Assembly (NCBI GenBank): GCA_963734665.1
Contig: CAVTIR010000013.1
Coordinates: 1,612,001-1,676,000 of the forward strand
Length of the DNA: 64,000 nt
Source of the DNA: Trebonia sp963734665
GTDB taxonomy: Bacteria > Actinomycetota > Actinomycetes > Streptosporangiales > Streptosporangiaceae
Direction: 5' to 3'
The notes beneath the pieces were generated by a model. The model saw only the letters and a list, made by a program, of their open reading frames with translations, was not told the origin of the DNA and searched no databases. Position 1 is the first letter of the stretch, and each line of letters opens with the position of its first letter. A program made the position numbers and the translations under genes. This document shows, in pieces, positions 60,007 to 64,000 of this stretch.

Positions 60007-60315
60007 ATGGAGACGTCTGGGATTACGGCGGCGCTGCCGGCACAGGACGTGGGCCGGGCCAAAGCGTTCTACATTGAGAAAGTGGGACTTCAGGCACTCG
60101 AGTCCGATTTTCTCAGGGCAAGGGATGGGCAGGTGGGCCTCACGTTTGGCGATGGTGTCAGCCAGCTCTTCGTCTATCCCGCCCGGGTCAGGTCTTCAGG
60201 GGAGTTCACGCAGGCCGTCATCCATGTGACCGACGTGCGCGCTAAGGCGGGCGAGTACCTGCATGGCCTTCTCCCAGATCGCCGTCGCCCCGTGGGGCGC
60301 GAGTTCACCGCGTAG
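60007..60315 (+). CDS. VOC (glyoxalase-fold) protein, C-terminally truncated
   Basis: 102 residues from ATG 60007. GITAALPAQDVGRAKAFYIEKVGLQ and VGLTFGDGVSQLFVYPARVRSSGEFTQAVIHVTDVRAKAGEYLHG are the typical first beta-alpha-beta-beta-beta half of a VOC protein. Family members continue for 20-30 residues with a WFKDPDGN strand that carries the last metal ligand. Here the sequence turns to LLPDRRRPVGREFTA and stops. It is probably a broken gene. Confidence 0.6.
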   Translation: METSGITAALPAQDVGRAKAFYIEKVGLQALESDFLRARDGQVGLTFGDGVSQLFVYPARVRSSGEFTQAVIHVTDVRAKAGEYLHGLLPDRRRPVGREFTA

Positions 60316-60342
60316 GCACTAGAAGTCATCATCGGTAGGACC

Positions 60343-60924
60343 CTACTGTTGCATTGAGTCGAGCCAGCGGGTCAGGCGGGCGCCTTCGCGAGCCATGATG
60401 CGCGGGTCGCGTAGTGCGCTGGCGAGCAGCGACATGCCCTGGTAGGCGGCGACTAGCGTGACGGCCAGGTCGGCGGGGTCGGGCTGGCCGAGCTGCCGGA
60501 ACTGCTCCTCCGCCCAGTTCAGCAGTTGTCGGACGACCTGGCCGACCGCCGCGTCGAGGGTCCCGTCGGCGCGTTTGCCGATTTCGGCGGCGAGGGTGCC
60601 GGTTGGGCAGCCGTAGCGGGCCGCGACGTCGCGCTGGTCGACCCAGCTCGCCACCAAAGCCTTGAGGCGTTCTCGCGGGTCGGGGACGCGGTCGAGGCGG
60701 TCGGTGAGTTCGGCCAGGTGGGCTAGGTGCTCGGTGAGCGCCGCCTGCACCAGGTCGTCCTTGGTCTTGAAGTAGTAGTAGACGTTCCCGGCCGGCACGT
60801 CCGCCGCGTCGGCGATGTCGGCGATCGTGGTGCGCTCAACGCCCTGGTGATACAGCACGCTCGCGGCGGCGGCCGTCAGCTGGCGGCGCTTGTCCCTGCC
60901 ACGGGACCGGGTTGAGTTAGTCAC
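60343..60924 (-). CDS. TetR-family transcriptional regulator
   Basis: 193 residues. The N-terminal HTH is RDKRRQLTAAAASVLYHQGVERTTIADIADAADVPAGNVYYYFKTKDDLVQAAL. The C-terminal domain is of the TetR_C type with a single Cys (RYGCPTGTLAAEIGKRADG), common in regulators of the YxaF/LmrA group. It is divergent from the NAD(P)-binding protein gene. The start overlaps one of two similar inverted repeats, so autoregulation is likely. Confidence 0.9.
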   Translation of the reverse strand: MTNSTRSRGRDKRRQLTAAAASVLYHQGVERTTIADIADAADVPAGNVYYYFKTKDDLVQAALTEHLAHLAELTDRLDRVPDPRERLKALVASWVDQRDVAARYGCPTGTLAAEIGKRADGTLDAAVGQVVRQLLNWAEEQFRQLGQPDPADLAVTLVAAYQGMSLLASALRDPRIMAREGARLTRWLDSMQQ

Positions 60925-60997
60925 CCAACTGACTATAGACGAGGCTGCCGCAGGGCTGGTAGCGTGCGGTTCGCGGCGTCTTTAGTCAGTCAACTAA
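60918..60997. promoter_or_regulatory. Two TetR operator candidates between the divergent genes
   Basis: TAGTCA-cccaac-TGACTA (60918-60935) overlaps the regulator start. TTAGT-cagtca-ACTAA (60982-60997) lies 24 bases before the start of the neighbouring gene. Both share the AGTTAGT/ACTnACT half-sites expected for one TetR protein. Confidence 0.6.
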
Positions 60998-61020
60998 CTC
61001 ATTAATGCGCGGAGGAATCG

Positions 61021-61866
61021 ATGATCGTGGTGACAGGTGCTACCGGGAACGTCGGACGGCCCCTCGTGACGCTGCTCGCCAGCGCGGGCGCGCCGGTCAC
61101 GGCAGTGGCCCGCCGGGTGACCCCGGCCGACGTGCCCGCCGGGGTGCGGGCGGTGCCCGCGGATCTAGCGAACGCGGAAAGCCTCCGCCTGGCGCTCGAC
61201 AGCGCCGACGGGCTGTTCCTGTGCCCGGCCGGGGATCTGCTCGGCGCGGCCGGCGACCCGCGCCGCCTGATCACGGTGATCGGGCGAGCCGGCGTGCGGA
61301 AGATCGTGCTCTTGTCGTCCCAGGCCGCGCGGACGCGCCCGCGCGCCGTCTCGCACGCGCGGCTGCGCGAATTCGAGGACGCGGTCATGGGCTCCGGCAT
61401 GAGCTGGACGATCCTGCGACCAGCCGGGTTCGCGTCCAACTCGTTCGCTTACATCCCGTCGATCCGTTCCGCTCACGTGTTCGCCGCGCCGTTCGGCGAT
61501 GTCGGGCTGCCGGTCATCGACCCCGCCGACATCGCGGGGGTCGCTCAGGCGGCGCTGCTTGTCGAGCGAGACGACAGCCGGGCCTACACGCTGACCGGCC
61601 CGTCGCTGGTCACGCCGCGCCAGCAGGCAACGGCGATCGGCGCTGCGACCGGCACAGAACTGACCTTCACGGAGCTAACCCGCGACCAGGCACTGGCCGC
61701 CATGACCGAGTTCATGCCCAAGCCCGTCGCCGAAGGCACGCTCGACATCCTGGGCGACCCAACCAGCGAGGAGACCGCGATCAGCCCGGACGCCGAGAAG
61801 GTCCTCGGCCGCCCCCCGGCCAGCTACGCGGAATGGGCGACACGCAACGCCGCCGCCTTCCGCTGA
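61021..61866 (+). CDS. NAD(P)-binding NmrA-like atypical short-chain dehydrogenase
   Basis: 281 residues. MIVVTGATGNVGRPLVTLLASAGAPVTAVAR is the Rossmann GxxGxxG motif. VRKIVLLSSQAARTRP, FEDAVMGSGMSWTILRPAGFASNSFAY and GLPVIDPADIAGVAQAAL are typical of NmrA/QorB-like proteins that sense or reduce via NAD(P)H. The usual YxxxK catalytic pair is absent. It is controlled by the divergent TetR through the sites at 60918-60997. Confidence 0.88.
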   Translation: MIVVTGATGNVGRPLVTLLASAGAPVTAVARRVTPADVPAGVRAVPADLANAESLRLALDSADGLFLCPAGDLLGAAGDPRRLITVIGRAGVRKIVLLSSQAARTRPRAVSHARLREFEDAVMGSGMSWTILRPAGFASNSFAYIPSIRSAHVFAAPFGDVGLPVIDPADIAGVAQAALLVERDDSRAYTLTGPSLVTPRQQATAIGAATGTELTFTELTRDQALAAMTEFMPKPVAEGTLDILGDPTSEETAISPDAEKVLGRPPASYAEWATRNAAAFR

Positions 61867-62053
61867 GGGCACGCGCTGGGCATGTGCCGTCCGCGCGGGA
61901 TCAGGTGGCTGGTGGCAGCGGCACGGCGCTGGCAGAAGCGAGCAGGTCGAGGAGTGGTCAAAGGCATGCACTACTACGCTGTCGTCTTCGGCGAGCATGC
62001 TCGCACCTGCCAGCTGTGCCATCAGGGCTGCCCAAGATGAAGCCGTCAAGCCG

Positions 62054-62098
62054 CGAGGCCCCGCACGCGCTAACGGGGGCTGGGCGAGCGGGGCCTCG
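62054..62098 (-). terminator. Terminator hairpin after the small hypothetical gene
   Basis: CGAGGCCCCGC (62054-62064) pairs with GCGGGGCCTCG (62088-62098), 11 bp, with a 23-base loop. It follows the minus-strand small gene that ends at 62115. Confidence 0.55.
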
Positions 62099-62114
62099 GT
62101 CTTGAGGTTTGTGG

Positions 62115-62315
62115 CTACATGGTGGCCGGGATCAGCTCGCCGTCCACCGTGTCCATGTAGTCCATGACCGCCTGGAAGATGCCGGGGGCATACCAGGCCA
62201 GCCAGGTCATCGCGTCGGCCAGCTCGGACTGGGAACGGCCGAGGATGCGGTCCATGCCGGGGACCTCGCTGATGAGGTGCGCGACTTCGGTTGGGTGGGT
62301 CATGCTTGCGTTCAA
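62115..62315 (-). CDS. Small hypothetical protein
   Basis: 66 residues if started at TTG 62315, which has GGAGGA 6 bases upstream; an internal ATG at 62303 gives 62 residues. The sequence MTHPTEVAHLISEVPGMDRILGRSQSELADAMTWLAWYAPGIFQAVMDYMDTVDG looks like a compact helical protein, perhaps a small regulatory or adaptor protein. A terminator follows. No family is recognised. Confidence 0.5.
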   Translation of the reverse strand: MNASMTHPTEVAHLISEVPGMDRILGRSQSELADAMTWLAWYAPGIFQAVMDYMDTVDGELIPATM

Positions 62316-62754
62316 GGCTGTCCTCCGATGTGTGCGGATGGATGGTCCAGGGCCGGGGTGATGGTGGTACATCGCCTCGGCCCGCCCGGTTCCTGGGGTG
62401 GAACTGGGCCGATGACTTCAATGTACTCGCACAGGCATACGAGATAGTCGTCGGCGCGCCGTCCGGCTAGATTTTTTCAGCGGGTTGCCTACCGTGAGCC
62501 GGCCGTCGCCGGGCGTGCTTGACTTGGAGCAGAAGCTAGGTACAGACGCCAGGCGGGCCCTCCCGTTTCACGAAACGCGATGTCCCACCGGGCAAATATC
62601 GAGCATAGTCGACCATGTCCAGGCGGTATGATGGACCGTGGTCCGACACCTGCGCAGGCCTCCTGCCGGCGCTACAGAGGGACGTGGTGACTGGGCTAGA
62701 GTTCATTCAAACCGCGCCAATAAAGGCAGCCATGAGAGGGGCTTGGCGTCTCGC
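62316..62754. other. Upstream region of the ATPase gene
   Basis: 439 bases without a supported gene. An inverted repeat CGTTTC-ac-GAAACG lies at 62564-62577, about 180 bases before the ATPase start. TATGATGGA and a run of T (62472-62477) are possible promoter and terminator pieces. Confidence 0.4.
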
Positions 62755-64000
62755 ATGTACATCTCGCGTGTCAGGCTGGAAAACATCCGGGGGTTCTCGG
62801 GCCGCCGGAATGTCGACCTGACGCTCACGCGGCCCGACGGGTCGCACGCGGGCTGGACGGTGCTGGCGGGGCGGAACGGTTCGGGTAAGACGTCATTGCT
62901 GCGGGCCATCGCACTGACCGTCGGCGGCCCACTCATCGCACCCAACCTCATCCCTGACTTCCGTACCTGGGTGACCGCTGGCCTGCCGGATAGCAGCACA
63001 GAACTTCAACTCGTGGCTGCTCCCGAGGACTTCCAGCCCGAGAATGGCCAACGAGCCAGAGATCTCGAAGTAACAATGCGCTGGGCAGTGGATGCGGATA
63101 GAGAGACGTCCCGGCCAGGGTCGCAACCGGTGATGTCCAGCACCATTTCCATTAACCAATCCGACGATGTGGCGGCAGCCCTTTTTCCCAAGAGCCCGTG
63201 GCAAGCCGACCCGATCGGATGGTTCTGCAGCGCTTACGGTCCGTTCAGGCGTCTCGTCGGAGGTTCCGCAGAAGCGCAGCGACTGATGTCCACGCCCGGT
63301 GCTGTGGCGCGCCTGGCAAGCCTCTTTTACGAAGACGCTGCATTGACAGAAGGCGTGCAGTGGCTCATCGACAAGCACCTTCGCGCACTCGAGGGCGCAA
63401 GTTGGGCGGACGCGCTAAAAATGGCGGCAATGCAACTCCTGGCTGATGGGTTGCTGCCGGACGACTACGAGATCGCAGATATCAATTCTGACGGCCTCTT
63501 GGTCATCAGTCGTGGCCACCGGTTCCCGTTGCGGGAGATGAGCGACGGCTATCGCAGCGTTGCCGCCCTCGTTGTCGACCTGATCAAGCAGTTCCATGAC
63601 TGCTACGGCGACCTTTACTTCGAGGTGCGCGGCGGTGTTCCAATGATCACCGCCCCGGGGGTCGTAATCGTCGACGAGGTGGACGCACACCTGCACGTGT
63701 CCTGGCAGCGACGGATCGGCACGTGGCTCAAGACGCACTTCCCGAACATTCAGTTCATCGTCACCACCCACAGTCCCTACATTTGCCAGGCCGCCGATCC
63801 GGGTGGGCTCATCCGCCTCCCGGGCCCGAGCGAAGACGAGCCACCGCAGGTGGTCGACCAAGACCTGTATGACCGCGTGGTCTACGGCAGCGGCGACGAC
63901 GCGGTGTTGTCTGAACTGTTCGGCCTTGAGACTCCGTACTCGCAGCGGGCAGAGGAACTGCGCAGGGAACTCATACCCCTTGAGGTGAGCGTCCTTGCAG
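62755..64000 (+). CDS. OLD/SMC-like AAA ATPase (3' end outside window)
   Basis: 415 codons are visible and the frame runs off the right edge. It starts MYISRVRLENIRGFSG. Walker A is LAGRNGSGKTSLLRAIAL (about 39-46). A helical middle, FPLREMSDGYRSVAALVVDLIK as ABC signature region (about 260-280), Walker B VVIVDEVDAHLHVSWQRR (about 302-315) and the switch FIVTTHSPYICQAA follow. The last visible part (VVYGSGDDAVLSELFGLETPYSQRAEELRRELIPLE) is typical of ATPases that partner with a small HNH protein in Septu (PtuAB)-like phage-defence pairs. The partner would lie just outside the window. Confidence 0.85.
   Translation, partial: MYISRVRLENIRGFSGRRNVDLTLTRPDGSHAGWTVLAGRNGSGKTSLLRAIALTVGGPLIAPNLIPDFRTWVTAGLPDSSTELQLVAAPEDFQPENGQRARDLEVTMRWAVDADRETSRPGSQPVMSSTISINQSDDVAAALFPKSPWQADPIGWFCSAYGPFRRLVGGSAEAQRLMSTPGAVARLASLFYEDAALTEGVQWLIDKHLRALEGASWADALKMAAMQLLADGLLPDDYEIADINSDGLLVISRGHRFPLREMSDGYRSVAALVVDLIKQFHDCYGDLYFEVRGGVPMITAPGVVIVDEVDAHLHVSWQRRIGTWLKTHFPNIQFIVTTHSPYICQAADPGGLIRLPGPSEDEPPQVVDQDLYDRVVYGSGDDAVLSELFGLETPYSQRAEELRRELIPLEVSVLA

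Noticed and set aside
61880..62041. A 53-codon plus-strand ORF ending TCQLCHQGCPR
   Set aside because: It has cysteines spaced like a zinc knuckle but no ribosome binding site or family. The upstream gene ends just before it. Too weak to call.

Overview
The window is G+C-rich DNA (about 70% by eye) with GTG as well as ATG starts, strong GGAGG-type ribosome binding sites and actinobacterial families: two DUF2236/MpaB proteins, an ECF sigma factor with a DGPF partner, a DUF1707 protein, a TIGR03086 remnant, and many Ala/Pro-rich secreted proteins. It is a chromosomal segment of an actinomycete. I cannot assign a genus. No rRNA, tRNA or CRISPR array was recognised.

Layout. 1-7 kb: the end of an oligopeptide-type binding lipoprotein, a NUDIX hydrolase, and a three-gene envelope module (membrane protein, secreted two-domain peptidoglycan hydrolase with a frameshift near its end, membrane protein). 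7-11.3 kb: DUF2236 oxygenase, AarF/UbiB kinase, and a CGNR regulator divergent from an EamA exporter. 11.3-17 kb: recQ followed by a 3.65-kb island bounded by 65-bp copies of the recQ 3' end. The island encodes a TPR protein that looks like the C-terminal half of a STAND protein, a multi-pass membrane protein, a small CPWC protein and a membrane-anchored excisionase-like HTH protein. 17-25 kb: a trypsin-fold protein that has lost its catalytic residues, a large secreted protein, a GT-C-like membrane protein, a CehA/McbA metallohydrolase and a DUF1707 protein. 25-33.6 kb: ECF42-type sigma factor with DGPF partner, SMP-30 lactonase, EamA exporter divergent from a MocR regulator, serine hydrolase, MFS transporter. 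33.6-39.3 kb: methionyl-tRNA synthetase with a methionine-rich leader peptide and two hairpins, cytochrome P450, lipoprotein, second DUF2236 protein, VapBC-like pair.

39.5-47.4 kb is a five-gene catabolic operon (acyl-CoA ligase, three-subunit molybdenum hydroxylase, crotonase) opposite a PadR regulator. Its gene set resembles the 2-furoyl-CoA pathway (hmf genes). The ligase carries a frameshift. 47.3-56.2 kb is an accessory region. It is bounded by two recently duplicated Rpn/PD-(D/E)XK-like genes whose first 699 bp are almost identical while their coiled-coil repeats have diverged. Between them lie a single-chain S-A-A-T ECF-type transporter, an SH3b membrane protein, and remnants of rtcB, an enolase-superfamily gene and an SRPBCC gene.

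56.5-64 kb holds an APH-fold kinase, a helicase fragment, a helically phased repeat array resembling an IS21-type transposon end, a methyltransferase, TIGR03086 and VOC remnants, a TetR/NAD(P)-binding divergent pair, and an OLD/SMC-like ATPase running off the right edge.

The leads I consider strongest are the recQ-tail island, the methionine leader of metG, and the concerted evolution of the two Rpn-like genes.
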